From: Lachnospiraceae bacterium
GTDB lineage: Bacteria; Bacillota; Clostridia; Lachnospirales; Lachnospiraceae
DNA length: 64,000 nucleotides
Assembly (NCBI GenBank): GCA_910574715.1
Contig: CAJTCH010000014.1
Coordinates: 1-64,000, forward strand
Reading direction: 5' to 3'
The position numbers were made by a program, and so were the translations under genes. Shown in pieces: positions 49,611 through 58,904 of this stretch (position 1 is its first letter; every line of letters starts with the position of its first letter). The notes under the pieces are model-generated. The model did not search any database. It was not told the DNA's origin and saw only the letters and a program-made list of their open reading frames with translations.

Positions 49611-49636
49611 CTACAGGCAGCGAGCGAGGAGGGAGT

Positions 49637-52600
49637 ATGAGTTTTGCACATCTTCACGTCCATACGGAATACAGTCTGTTGGACGGTTCGAATAAGATAA
49701 AGGAATGTATTGCGCGGGTAAAGGAACTGGGCATGGACAGTGTTGCGATCACGGATCACGGGGTGATGTTCGGGGTGATTGATTTCTACCGTGCGGCGAA
49801 GGCAGAAGGGATTAAACCGATATTAGGCTGTGAGGTCTATGTGGCGCCGGGATCCCGTTTCGACAAAGAAGCGGCGGGCAGCGGAGACGACCGGTACTAT
49901 CATCTGGTGCTGCTTGCCGAGAATGACACGGGTTATCACAATCTGATGAAGATCGTATCGAAGGGGTTCACGGAAGGGTATTATTATAAGCCCCGTGTGG
50001 ATATGGAGGTCCTGCGGGAATTCCATGAAGGGCTGATCGCCTTAAGCGCGTGTCTTGCGGGGGAGGTTCAGCGCAATATCCTGCGGAATATGTATGAGGA
50101 GGGGAAGGAAGCCGCTCTTAGGTATCAGGAGATCTTCGGGGAGGGGAATTTCTTCCTGGAGCTTCAGGATCACGGGATGCAGGAGCAGAAGCTTGTGGAC
50201 CAGTCCCTGCTTCGGATGTCCAGGGAGACGGGGATCGAGCTGGTGGCGACGAATGACGTCCATTATACTTACGCGGAGGATGAGAAGCCTCATGATATGC
50301 TCCTGTGTATCCAGACCGGCAAGAAGCTCTCCGACGAGAACCGTATGCGCTATGAGGGCGGTCAGTATTTCATCAAATCCGAGGATGAGATGAGGAAGCT
50401 CTTCCCCTATGCGTTGGAAGCGCTTGAGAATACCCAGAAGATAGCCGACCGCTGTAATGTTGAGATCGAATTCGGAGTCACGAAGCTGCCGAAGTACGAA
50501 GTCCCGGAGGGATATACCTCATGGGAATATCTGAACCACCTCTGCTATGAGGGGCTTAAGATGCGCTATCCCGATGTGGACGAGGCGTTGACGCAGCGCC
50601 TGGAATATGAGCTGTCTGTGATCAAGTCCATGGGGTATGTAGATTATTTCCTGATCGTGTGGGATTTTATCAGATACGCGAAAGATCACGGGATTATGGT
50701 GGGCCCCGGAAGGGGATCTGCCGCCGGGAGTATCGTGGCGTACTGTCTTGAGATCACCAGCATTGATCCGATTCGGTATCAGCTCTTGTTCGAGCGTTTC
50801 CTGAATCCGGAACGTGTGTCCATGCCGGATATTGACGTGGACTTCTGCTTCGAGCGGAGACAGGAGGTCATCAATTATGTGGTGGAGAAATACGGGACCG
50901 ACCGGGTGGTGCAGATCGTAACCTTTGGTACCATGGCGGCCAAGGGTGTGATCCGGGATGTGGGGAGAGTCATGGACCTTCCCTATGCGTTTGTAGACGG
51001 GATCGCGAAGATGATCCCGAGAGGGCAGAATAACCAGCCGGTTTCGTTAGAGCGCGCCTTGGAGATGAATCCGGATTTCAGGAAGCTTTACCAGGAGGAC
51101 GAGCAGGTCCATGAGCTGATCGATATGTCCAGAAGGCTTGAAGGGCTTCCGAGACACACGTCCATGCACGCGGCGGGCGTCGTGATCAGTCAGGCTTCCA
51201 TAGATGAGTATGTGCCGCTCTCCTTAGGGTCGGACGGTTCTGTGGTGACACAGTTCACCATGACGACGCTGGAGGAGCTGGGGCTTCTGAAGATGGATTT
51301 CCTGGGGCTTCGGACGCTGACGGTGATCCAGGACGCCGCAAGGCTGGCAGGCGAGAGCACGGGCGCCGTGATCGATATGGAGCAGATTGATTATAATGAT
51401 AAGAATGTCCTGGATTCGATCGGAACCGGGCGGACAGACGGCATCTTCCAGTTGGAGAGCGGCGGGATGAAGGGATTCATGAAGGAACTGAAACCGCAGA
51501 ACCTGGAGGATGTGATCGCGGGGATCTCCCTGTACCGGCCGGGGCCGATGGATTTCATTCCCCAGTATATCAAGGGGAAGAATAATCCGGAAACCATCAC
51601 CTACGATTGTCCGCAGTTAGAGCCGATTCTGGCGCCGACCTACGGATGTATCGTCTATCAGGAGCAGGTTATGCAGATCGTGCGCGATCTGGCGGGGTAC
51701 ACCCTGGGACGCAGCGACCTGCTGCGCCGCGCCATGTCCAAGAAGAAGGGCGACGTCATGCAGAAGGAACGCCAGAGCTTCGTGTACGGGAATGCAGACG
51801 AGGGAGTGCCGGGCTGTATCGCCAACGGGATCCCGGAGACGACAGCCAACAAGATCTATGACGAGATGATAGATTTTGCCAAATATGCGTTTAACAAATC
51901 CCATGCGGCTGCTTACGCGGTGGTGGCGTACCAGACAGCGTGGCTTAAGCAGTACCATCCGGTAGAGTTCATGGCGGCGCTTATGACGTCCGTGATCGAC
52001 GTGCCGAGCAAGGTGGCAGAGTATATCTATACCTGCCGGCAGATGGGGATCGATATCCTGTCGCCGGACATCAATAAGGGCGTGGGGAATTTCTCAGTGG
52101 ATGGCGGGAATATCCGGTACGGGCTTACCGCGATCAAAAGCATCGGACGTCCGGTGATCGCGGCGATCGTCGAAGAGCGTGAGGCCAGAGGAGAGTTCAA
52201 GAACCTGAAGGATTTTATCGAACGCCTGTCCGGCAAGGATATCAATAAGCGGACCATAGAGAACTTCATCAAATCCGGCGCCTTCGACAGCCTGGGAGGG
52301 ACCAGGAAGCAGTTCATGGTCATCTATGTACAGATCATGGATCAGGTGAACCGGGAGAAGAAATATTCCATGACGGGTCAGATGTCCCTGTTCGATATGG
52401 TGGCCGACGACCAGAAGGCGGAGTTTGATGTCCCGCTTCCAGATGTGGGAGAGTATGAGAAAGAGACGAAATTTGCCTTCGAAAAAGAGGTGCTGGGCGT
52501 CTACTTAAGCGGCCATCCCATGGAAGAGTACGAGGAGAAGTGGAGGAAGAATATCACCAGGACGACTCTTGATTTCCAGTTGGATGAAGATACCGGAAGA

Positions 52601-53122
52601 ACCAAGGTACACGACGGAGCCAGGGAGACGATCGGCGGCATGATCACGGCGAAGACGATCAAATACACCAAACAGAATAAGGTGATGGCGTTCGTCACCC
52701 TGGAGGACCTGGCGGGATCCGTGGAGGTCGTGGTCTTCCCGCGGGATTATGAGAAGAATCAGCAATACCTGGACGAAGAGGGGAAGGTGTTCATCCGGGG
52801 AAGGGTATCCGAGGAGGACGAGGCGGCCAGCAAGCTGATCTGCGAGAAGGTGATTCCGTTTGAACAGACGAAGAGGGAGCTGTGGCTCCAGTATCCGGAT
52901 AAGGATACCTACCTTAGGCAGGAGGGAGAACTGCTGGGGCTGCTTGCGGATTCGGACGGTCAGGACAGCGTTGTTATATACTGCAAGAAGGAGAAGGCCA
53001 TAAAGCGCCTGCCGGCGAACAGATGCGTGAATGCCGATAAATTATTGCTGAACAAAATGACGAATTATCTGGGAGAATCTTGTGTAAAAGTGATAGAAAA
53101 AGCCATTGAAAACGTCAGGTAA
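49637..53122 (+). CDS. dnaE: DNA polymerase III alpha subunit (DnaE)
   Basis: 1161-residue C-family replicative polymerase. The N-terminal PHP domain starts FAHLHVHTEYSLLDGSNKI with its metal-binding histidines present. The catalytic aspartates lie in MPDIDVDFCFERRQEV, upstream of GTMAAKGVIRDVGRV. HTSMHAAGVVIS, YRPGPMDFIPQYI and the helix-hairpin-helix region near residue 830 follow. The C-terminal OB fold has TLEDLAGSVEVVVFPRDYEK. In Firmicutes DnaE works beside PolC. ATG 49637 follows AGGAGGGAG. Confidence 0.96.
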   Translation: MSFAHLHVHTEYSLLDGSNKIKECIARVKELGMDSVAITDHGVMFGVIDFYRAAKAEGIKPILGCEVYVAPGSRFDKEAAGSGDDRYYHLVLLAENDTGYHNLMKIVSKGFTEGYYYKPRVDMEVLREFHEGLIALSACLAGEVQRNILRNMYEEGKEAALRYQEIFGEGNFFLELQDHGMQEQKLVDQSLLRMSRETGIELVATNDVHYTYAEDEKPHDMLLCIQTGKKLSDENRMRYEGGQYFIKSEDEMRKLFPYALEALENTQKIADRCNVEIEFGVTKLPKYEVPEGYTSWEYLNHLCYEGLKMRYPDVDEALTQRLEYELSVIKSMGYVDYFLIVWDFIRYAKDHGIMVGPGRGSAAGSIVAYCLEITSIDPIRYQLLFERFLNPERVSMPDIDVDFCFERRQEVINYVVEKYGTDRVVQIVTFGTMAAKGVIRDVGRVMDLPYAFVDGIAKMIPRGQNNQPVSLERALEMNPDFRKLYQEDEQVHELIDMSRRLEGLPRHTSMHAAGVVISQASIDEYVPLSLGSDGSVVTQFTMTTLEELGLLKMDFLGLRTLTVIQDAARLAGESTGAVIDMEQIDYNDKNVLDSIGTGRTDGIFQLESGGMKGFMKELKPQNLEDVIAGISLYRPGPMDFIPQYIKGKNNPETITYDCPQLEPILAPTYGCIVYQEQVMQIVRDLAGYTLGRSDLLRRAMSKKKGDVMQKERQSFVYGNADEGVPGCIANGIPETTANKIYDEMIDFAKYAFNKSHAAAYAVVAYQTAWLKQYHPVEFMAALMTSVIDVPSKVAEYIYTCRQMGIDILSPDINKGVGNFSVDGGNIRYGLTAIKSIGRPVIAAIVEEREARGEFKNLKDFIERLSGKDINKRTIENFIKSGAFDSLGGTRKQFMVIYVQIMDQVNREKKYSMTGQMSLFDMVADDQKAEFDVPLPDVGEYEKETKFAFEKEVLGVYLSGHPMEEYEEKWRKNITRTTLDFQLDEDTGRTKVHDGARETIGGMITAKTIKYTKQNKVMAFVTLEDLAGSVEVVVFPRDYEKNQQYLDEEGKVFIRGRVSEEDEAASKLICEKVIPFEQTKRELWLQYPDKDTYLRQEGELLGLLADSDGQDSVVIYCKKEKAIKRLPANRCVNADKLLLNKMTNYLGESCVKVIEKAIENVR

Positions 53123-53225
53123 TTCCTGTAAAATGTAGCACGAGAGAAAAACAAGGGAAACATTGATACGAACGAGTTCTCTCTATCCCAGAGTACATAA
53201 AATGACTACAATGGAGGAATGATTT

Positions 53226-54200
53226 ATGGCAAAAGTAATACGTACAATCGGAGTATTGACCAGTGGAGGCGATGCGCCGGGAATGAACGCGGCAATCCGT
53301 GCCGTTGTCCGTACAGGTCTTACCAAGGGCCTGAGAGTCAGAGGAATCAGAAAGGGTTACCAGGGTTTGTTGGACGAAGAGATCATTGACCTGTCCGCGA
53401 GAGATGTTTCTGATACGATCCAGCGCGGAGGGACAATTCTTCAGACAGCCCGCTGTGAAGAGATGCGTACAGAAGAAGGGCAGCAGAAAGCTGCTGCGAT
53501 CCTTAAGAAATACGGCGTTGACGGGCTGGTAGTAATCGGCGGAGACGGATCTTTCGCCGGAGCGCAGGCATTGGCGAATCTTGGGATCAATACGATCGGT
53601 GTTCCGGGAACGATCGACCTGGATATCGCCTGTACCGAGTACACGATCGGGTTTGATACGGCTGTGAATACGGCGATGGAAGCAATTGACAAAGTACGTG
53701 ATACGTCCACATCTCATGAGAGATGCTCCATTATCGAGGTTATGGGAAGAGATGCCGGGTATCTGGCTCTGTGGTGCGGTATTGCCAATGGTGCAGAGCG
53801 TATTCTTCTGCCAGAGGAGCATGGTTATGATGAGGCTGCGATCGTGGCGGATATCCAGGAGTGCAGGAAGCGCGGCAAGAAGAATTATATCATCATCAAT
53901 GCAGAGGGTATCGGCGGCTCCATAGAGATGGCAGAGAGGATCGAGGCTGCGACCGGTATGGAGACCAGAGCTACGATCATCGGACATATGCAGCGAGGCG
54001 GAAGCCCGACCTGTAAGGACAGAGTCTATGCGTCTATTATGGGAGCGATGGCGGTTGATCTTCTGATCGAAGGCAAATCCAATCGCGTTGTGGGATACAA
54101 GCATGGACAGTATGTTGATTTTGATATCAATGAGGCGCTTGGCATGCAGAAGGGAATCCCGGTATATCAGTATGAGATAGCGAAGGAACTGGCACTGTAG
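53226..54200 (+). CDS. pfkA: ATP-dependent 6-phosphofructokinase
   Basis: 324-residue enzyme of glycolysis. The ATP motif GVLTSGGDAPGMNAAIRAVV and GGDGSFAGA (glycine after GGD-GS region, hence ATP rather than PPi) are followed by the catalytic loop GTIDLDI, RDAGYLALWCGIANGA, and MQRGGSPTCKDRV. In the E. coli enzyme the loop is GTIDNDI; the asparagine is leucine here while both aspartates remain. Length is normal. ATG 53226 follows GGAGGAATGAT. It is followed by a strong terminator. Confidence 0.95.
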   Translation: MAKVIRTIGVLTSGGDAPGMNAAIRAVVRTGLTKGLRVRGIRKGYQGLLDEEIIDLSARDVSDTIQRGGTILQTARCEEMRTEEGQQKAAAILKKYGVDGLVVIGGDGSFAGAQALANLGINTIGVPGTIDLDIACTEYTIGFDTAVNTAMEAIDKVRDTSTSHERCSIIEVMGRDAGYLALWCGIANGAERILLPEEHGYDEAAIVADIQECRKRGKKNYIIINAEGIGGSIEMAERIEAATGMETRATIIGHMQRGGSPTCKDRVYASIMGAMAVDLLIEGKSNRVVGYKHGQYVDFDINEALGMQKGIPVYQYEIAKELAL

Positions 54201-54216
54201 TGAGAATATATTATGT

Positions 54217-54245
54217 ACGCTCCCCTTTTTGGGGAGCGTTTTATT
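54217..54245 (+). terminator. pfkA terminator
   Basis: ACGCTCCCC pairs perfectly with GGGGAGCGT around TTTTT, followed by TTTATT. Confidence 0.88.
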
Positions 54246-54266
54246 GCGTGATGATGAAGATAGAAC

Positions 54267-54295
54267 TTGAAATTCCAGTCCTCAGGCGGTACAAT
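54267..54295 (+). promoter_or_regulatory. murI promoter
   Basis: TTGAAA (54267-54272), 17 bases, TACAAT (54290-54295). The leader is about 27 bases. Confidence 0.6.
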
Positions 54296-54328
54296 GAGTA
54301 TTACGAATGAATAAAGGAGATTCAGGAT

Positions 54329-55147
54329 GTGAGTAATGCGAATAGAACGGCGCCTGTCGGAGTGTTTGATTCCGGAGTGGGGGGCCTGACGGTAGCAAGA
54401 GAGATCATGCGCCAGCTCCCGCGGGAGAATATGGTCTACTTCGGAGATACGGCAAGGGTTCCCTATGGAAGTAAGTCCAGGAATAATATCATACGGTATT
54501 CCAGGCAGATCATCAGATTCCTGCGGACGAAGGACGTGAAGGCGATCGTGATCGCCTGTAATACGGCGAGCGCGCTGGCGCTGGATGCGGTGAAGGAAGA
54601 GACGGATATTCCGGTCATAGGAGTGATCGTCCCGGGAGCCCGGGCAGCAGTGCAGGCGACCCAGAACAAAGTGATCGGTGTCGCAGGTACAGAGGCGACC
54701 ATACAGAGCGAGACATATACCAAGGTGATAAGGGAGATGTGTCCGGATGCGGCTGTGATCGGGAAGCCGTGCCCTCTGTTCGTACCGCTAGTGGAAGAGG
54801 GATTTGCCAAGCACAGGATCACGGAGGAAGTGATCGATATCTATCTGTCGGATATGAGACAGACGGATATGGATACGATGATTCTTGGGTGCACCCATTA
54901 TCCGCTGCTTCGTTCAAGGATCATGGCATATTTCGGTGAAAAGGTACATATAGTAAATCCAGCATATGAGACGGCGGTGGATCTTAAGAAGATACTGGAT
55001 GAGAGCGGGACGGCGAATCTGTCAGAGGAGGCTGCGGCGTATGAGTTCTATGTAAGCGATGCCGCGGAGAAGTTCACCCGGCTTGCGAATACCATCCTTC
55101 CTTATGATGTGGCGGCAACGAAGGTAGTTAATATAGAAGAATATTAG
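54329..55147 (+). CDS. murI: Glutamate racemase
   Basis: 272-residue cofactor-free racemase providing D-glutamate for peptidoglycan. The two catalytic cysteines lie in IVIACNTASALAL and ILGCTHYPLL; GVFDSGVGGLTVAREI and YFGDTARVPYG are present. GTG 54329 follows AAAGGAGATTCAGGAT; an overlapping ATG two bases earlier is followed at once by a stop. A DUF1934 gene follows by 8 bases. Confidence 0.95.
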   Translation: MSNANRTAPVGVFDSGVGGLTVAREIMRQLPRENMVYFGDTARVPYGSKSRNNIIRYSRQIIRFLRTKDVKAIVIACNTASALALDAVKEETDIPVIGVIVPGARAAVQATQNKVIGVAGTEATIQSETYTKVIREMCPDAAVIGKPCPLFVPLVEEGFAKHRITEEVIDIYLSDMRQTDMDTMILGCTHYPLLRSRIMAYFGEKVHIVNPAYETAVDLKKILDESGTANLSEEAAAYEFYVSDAAEKFTRLANTILPYDVAATKVVNIEEY

Positions 55148-55155
55148 GTGAGGTT

Positions 55156-55602
55156 ATGACGAAGGAAGTATTACTGAGAATATCCGGCCTGCACTATGAG
55201 ACGGCAGGTGTGCCGGAGGATGGAGGAGAAGAACCCATTGAAGTGATCACTCCGGCAACGTACTACTATAAGAATGATAAGCATTATGTCATCTATGACG
55301 AGGTGGTGGAAGGGATGCCCGGAACCATCAGGAATAAAGTGCGGATCGCAGAGAGCGGGAAGCTTGAGATCATGAAGAGCGGTTTATCGAATACCCATAT
55401 GATCTTCGAGAAGGACAAGATCAATATCACGCAGTATGAGACTCCTTACGGAGAACTGCTGGTTGGAACACATACGAAGGATATGCAGGTGGATGTGACG
55501 GACAGCAGCATCGATGTTCATGTGAACTATGCACTGGACGTCAACAGCGAGACGATCGCGGACTGCAACATAGATATGAATATAAAAGCATTGGACCGGT
55601 AA
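55156..55602 (+). CDS. DUF1934 beta-barrel protein (YwiB-like)
   Basis: 148 residues of the DUF1934/YwiB family, a small calycin-like beta-barrel. Typical features are the start VLLRISGLHYETAG, the strand NKVRIAESGKLEIMKSG, the block THMIFEKDKINITQYETPYG and VHVNYALDVNSETIADCNI. Function is not known. It is coupled to murI, an arrangement frequent in Clostridia. A terminator overlaps its stop codon. Confidence 0.88.
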   Translation: MTKEVLLRISGLHYETAGVPEDGGEEPIEVITPATYYYKNDKHYVIYDEVVEGMPGTIRNKVRIAESGKLEIMKSGLSNTHMIFEKDKINITQYETPYGELLVGTHTKDMQVDVTDSSIDVHVNYALDVNSETIADCNIDMNIKALDR

Positions 55603-55618
55603 TGATCCAATGCTTTTG
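55584..55618. terminator. Terminator after DUF1934 gene
   Basis: AAAAGCATTGGA pairs with TCCAATGCTTTT around 10 bases, including the stop codon. Runs of A and T on either side make it work for both strands. Confidence 0.8.
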
Positions 55619-55635
55619 ATCAATGTAAGTTAGTG

Positions 55636-56094
55636 TTACTTGGCGGCTGATTTTGCCTTGTCACGCATCCTTGCGAAGAAGCCCTTCTTCTTCTGCGGCG
55701 TCTCGAGAGGACTTCTAAGACCCTTGACTGCGGTGATATAGATTCCGCTTATGGTAGCCTTGACTTCCTTCTTGACCGGGATCAGCGGGTAAATGTCTGC
55801 GTCGCACATCAGAGTCATGATCTTAGGGCCGATCTTCGCTTTGACGACAGGAACCTTGGAACGGCGGAGATACTTGGGCGTATTCTCCAGAACGATTGGG
55901 GGAAGGCCGGCGTCTTTCAGACGGAGTTGTCCCTTATCAATGATAAGCATGGATACGGTCTGAGCTACGGCGGCTAACTGCTCCTGCTGTTCGGCCTGCT
56001 TCTTCTCGGCTCTTTTGCCAAGAAAATACAGTACAATACATGCAATGATCAAAACAATCAGTATGACAAGCATTACGATGGTAAACGTACTCAT
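55636..56094 (-). CDS. Unknown single-pass membrane protein
   Basis: 152 residues. An N-terminal helix TFTIVMLVILIVLIIACIVL then a cytosolic basic part: coil GKRAEKKQAEQQEQLAAVAQ, a beta-rich core with SMLIIDKGQLRLKDAGLPPI and KAKIGPKIMTLMCDADIYPL, then a lysine-rich tail ending RMRDKAKSAAK. I do not recognise the family. ATG 56094 follows TTAGGAGG; the frame is open to 56160. It is divergent from the next unknown gene and has a good promoter. Confidence 0.75.
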   Translation of the reverse strand: MSTFTIVMLVILIVLIIACIVLYFLGKRAEKKQAEQQEQLAAVAQTVSMLIIDKGQLRLKDAGLPPIVLENTPKYLRRSKVPVVKAKIGPKIMTLMCDADIYPLIPVKKEVKATISGIYITAVKGLRSPLETPQKKKGFFARMRDKAKSAAK

Positions 56095-56131
56095 GAGTGA
56101 ACCTCCTAAAATCTTGCGTTTCATGAGAAAT

Positions 56132-56160
56132 ATTGTACCATTCTTTAAAGGCAAGTGCAA
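56132..56160 (-). promoter_or_regulatory. Promoter of the single-pass membrane protein
   Basis: Minus strand TTGCAC (56155-56160), 17 bases, TACAAT (56132-56137). Confidence 0.6.
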
Positions 56161-56263
56161 GAGATTTGTGTATTACCTTATCTTTTATAAAAGGACAGCC
56201 GATAGTTAAGGTAAGGGAAGGAATTGCAGCGGCGGTTCCCAAGAGAGAAAGTGGTGGCTTATT

Positions 56264-57250
56264 ATGAAGATTTACGGAGATTATACATTTCTTCTGGACA
56301 AGTTGAATGTTCGGAATCATTCTCAGGTCCAGGTATTCCAGAATGGCACGAAGATCGTGGAATTCGCGGACCAGTTCATAGAATCCCAGAAGGCGGTATC
56401 GAAGGATAAGGTGTCGATCTCGAAAGAGGGGATGGATTTCCTGCGCGATCATTTACCGGATGATACGGTTATGGAGGAGGGAGCATTGCCAAAGAACGGC
56501 ACGAAGCTGGTTATGGGAGACGGATTGTCCCTGATGGACGGACTGTGCAGGTCTTATATATTGAAGAGGCTTGACAATATCGGCGCCAACGGCGCCAGCA
56601 GCAATCTCTATAATGAGATGTCGGCCCGTTACGAGGAAGAGATGGGGTTAAGGGACGGAAGGGAAGTGAGGGATCATGCCGAGAGTCTGGCGCGCACCCA
56701 TCTGGCGATGCAGGAGAAGATCAGGGAAGGCTATGCGAATGGCACGAGAGAGGTCTGGGTGTTAGACCAGAGCACGGGAGAGGATTTCAACGGTGTGGAG
56801 TTTGAGATCGAGGGCCGCGCTGTGCGTTACCGCAAGCTTACGATGGAGGAAGAGCTTGACAGCATGGAGAAGGCGTTCGGCCTTCTGAAGGAAGACGTTG
56901 CCGTGCAGCTTGCCAAGGAGAATGCTCAGAAGACTTACTGTTTTGAGGAGGGAGCCGACAAGAAGGAAGATAAAGAGGCCTGGTCGGCTGAGGATGCGTT
57001 CTGGAAGACGGCGAAGGTGACCGACGAGATGCTAGATGAACTGGAGCGGTTGATTGCCGAGATCGAAGAACTGCTTAAGGGGGAGGCCGAGAAGCCGGAG
57101 GATATAGGCGCCAGGCTTACGCAGGAGCTTGCGGCTCACGGCGCGCAGATCGTGGCGGACGGCCAGAGACAGGCGCAATGTGCGAACTATCGGAAGATGA
57201 GCAAGCTTACGATGGATGCACAGTCGCTCCTGGGATATATCAAGGCGTGA
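56264..57250 (+). CDS. Unknown soluble helical protein
   Basis: 328 residues, no signal peptide or membrane helix. An N-terminal segment NHSQVQVFQNGTKIVEFADQ, then the phrase DKVSISKEGMDFLRDHL, which recalls linker motifs of flagellar and FlgM-like proteins. A long charged helical middle follows (DHAESLARTHLAMQEKIREG), with a patch WVLDQSTGEDFNGVEFEIEG and a coiled C-terminus (LERLIAEIEELLKGEAEKPE). Function unknown. ATG 56264 has only a weak ribosome site (AAAGTGG). No flagellar genes are near. Confidence 0.7.
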   Translation: MKIYGDYTFLLDKLNVRNHSQVQVFQNGTKIVEFADQFIESQKAVSKDKVSISKEGMDFLRDHLPDDTVMEEGALPKNGTKLVMGDGLSLMDGLCRSYILKRLDNIGANGASSNLYNEMSARYEEEMGLRDGREVRDHAESLARTHLAMQEKIREGYANGTREVWVLDQSTGEDFNGVEFEIEGRAVRYRKLTMEEELDSMEKAFGLLKEDVAVQLAKENAQKTYCFEEGADKKEDKEAWSAEDAFWKTAKVTDEMLDELERLIAEIEELLKGEAEKPEDIGARLTQELAAHGAQIVADGQRQAQCANYRKMSKLTMDAQSLLGYIKA

Positions 57251-57256
57251 CGCAGC

Positions 57257-57297
57257 GCTCCATCCGATCAGAGGTTCAATTTCCGGCCGGATGGAGC
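57257..57297 (+). other. Inverted repeat between unknown gene and cls
   Basis: GCTCCATCCG (57257-57266) pairs perfectly with CGGATGGAGC (57288-57297). It has no T-run, so termination is doubtful; mRNA processing or protection is possible. Confidence 0.5.
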
Positions 57298-57321
57298 AGT
57301 AGTATAGACAGGAGGAAGTGA

Positions 57322-58797
57322 ATGCTGGAGATCATAGGGGAAGGCGCCGTCGAAGGATACCGATGGATGCTTGACCATCTCTTTTTGATCAATATTGTAT
57401 TTTCATTGCTGATCATCTTTTTTCAGCGGAGGAATCCCACGACAGTATGGGCGTGGCTTCTTCTGCTGTATTTTATTCCGGGGCTTGGATTCATCCTCTA
57501 TCTGATCCTTGGACAGAATTTCCGCAAGGACAGGATGTTCAAGATGAAGGAGATCGAGGGTGAGATCAAGTATGCCGTCCGCAGACAGGAGGAATCCATA
57601 TACCGGAAGAAATTAAGGCTCCGCGATCCGGAGCTTGAGCGTTTCAAGCGGCTGATCCTGTATAATCTCAACGAAGGAGAAGCGGTGCTGACGGACAACA
57701 ATGATATCCGGATATTTACCGACGGAAGAGAGAAGTTCCAGACACTTCTCTCAGAGATGGACCATGCAAGGAATTATATCCATGTGCAGTATTATATTAT
57801 AAGAAATGACGAACTCTGGAAGGAGATTGAAGAGGTCCTGGCGCGTAAAGCGCGGCAGGGCGTGGAGATCCGTGTCCTGTTCGACAGCATGGGCTGCAGA
57901 AGCATGCGCCGTTCTGACTGGGCGAGGATGGAGAAAGCGGGGATCAAGGTTGCCGAGTTCTTCCCGGCGCTTCTGGGGAAGCTGCAGCTGCGTGTGAATT
58001 ACCGCAATCACAGGAAGATCGTGGTGATAGACGGAAGGATCGGATTCGTCGGAGGCTTCAATGTGGGGCGGGAATATCTGGGTAAGAACAAGAAGTTCGG
58101 GTACTGGAGAGATACGCATATCTGCATCGAAGGTTCCGCGGTCACTTCACTGGCAGTCCGGTTCGTGTTGGATTGGAATTATGCGGCAAGGGAGAATCTG
58201 TTCCTGGAGGACCGGCTTTTTGAGATCCCGACCTATGTGCGGGGCGGAAGGGATCCGGTTCAGATCATCTCCAGCGGTCCGGATTCCAGCAGCCAGGAGA
58301 TCCGCGACAATTATCTGCGGCTGATCCATATGGCGAGGAAGAACATTTACATCCAGACGCCGTATTTCATACCGGATGATGATATCAGGGATGCGCTGGT
58401 GATCGCTGCGAAGTCGGGGATCGATGTGCGGATCATGATCCCGTGCAAGCCGGACCATCCCTTCGTATATTGGGCGACCTATTCTTATATCGGGGAGATG
58501 ATCGAAGCCGGGGCGAGATGTTATACCTATGATAACGGGTTCCTCCATGCGAAATGCATGTGTGTAGACGGTCTGGTCACCTGCGTGGGGACGGCCAATA
58601 TGGATATCCGAAGCTTCAGCCTGAATTTTGAAGTCAATGCGGTGGTATACAGCGCGAGGACTACGGAGAAGCTGATGGAAGCGTTTGAGAATGATATCAC
58701 CAGGAGTACCTTGGTGACCCGGAAGAAATACGAACAGCGGGATCTTACGGTGCGCATAAAGGAGCAGTTCTGCAGGCTGCTGTCGCCGGTGCTCTAA
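57322..58797 (+). CDS. cls: Cardiolipin synthase
   Basis: 491-residue phospholipase-D-type enzyme that joins two phosphatidylglycerols into cardiolipin. Two N-terminal helices (LFLINIVFSLLIIFFQ and WAWLLLLYFIPGLGFILYLI) are followed by two HKD motifs, NHRKIVVIDGRIGFVGGFNV and HAKCMCVDGLVTCVGTANMD. Length is normal. ATG 57322 follows AGGAGG. Confidence 0.94.
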   Translation: MLEIIGEGAVEGYRWMLDHLFLINIVFSLLIIFFQRRNPTTVWAWLLLLYFIPGLGFILYLILGQNFRKDRMFKMKEIEGEIKYAVRRQEESIYRKKLRLRDPELERFKRLILYNLNEGEAVLTDNNDIRIFTDGREKFQTLLSEMDHARNYIHVQYYIIRNDELWKEIEEVLARKARQGVEIRVLFDSMGCRSMRRSDWARMEKAGIKVAEFFPALLGKLQLRVNYRNHRKIVVIDGRIGFVGGFNVGREYLGKNKKFGYWRDTHICIEGSAVTSLAVRFVLDWNYAARENLFLEDRLFEIPTYVRGGRDPVQIISSGPDSSSQEIRDNYLRLIHMARKNIYIQTPYFIPDDDIRDALVIAAKSGIDVRIMIPCKPDHPFVYWATYSYIGEMIEAGARCYTYDNGFLHAKCMCVDGLVTCVGTANMDIRSFSLNFEVNAVVYSARTTEKLMEAFENDITRSTLVTRKKYEQRDLTVRIKEQFCRLLSPVL

Positions 58798-58827
58798 AAG
58801 AAATGGTGAAATATATGTGAAAATGCT

Positions 58828-58855
58828 TTGAAAGTTGGGGCAAATGTGGTATAAC
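58828..58855 (+). promoter_or_regulatory. Promoter of the trigger-factor-like lipoprotein
   Basis: TTGAAA (58828-58833), 16 bases, TATAAC (58850-58855). Confidence 0.5.
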
Positions 58856-58904
58856 ATAATAGGATGAAAACGATATTTATAGTATGATTTAGATGAGGTG
58901 TAGT

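Noticed and set aside
53115-54104. A 329-codon open frame opposite pfkA
   Set aside because: Antisense shadow; no ribosome site or domain.
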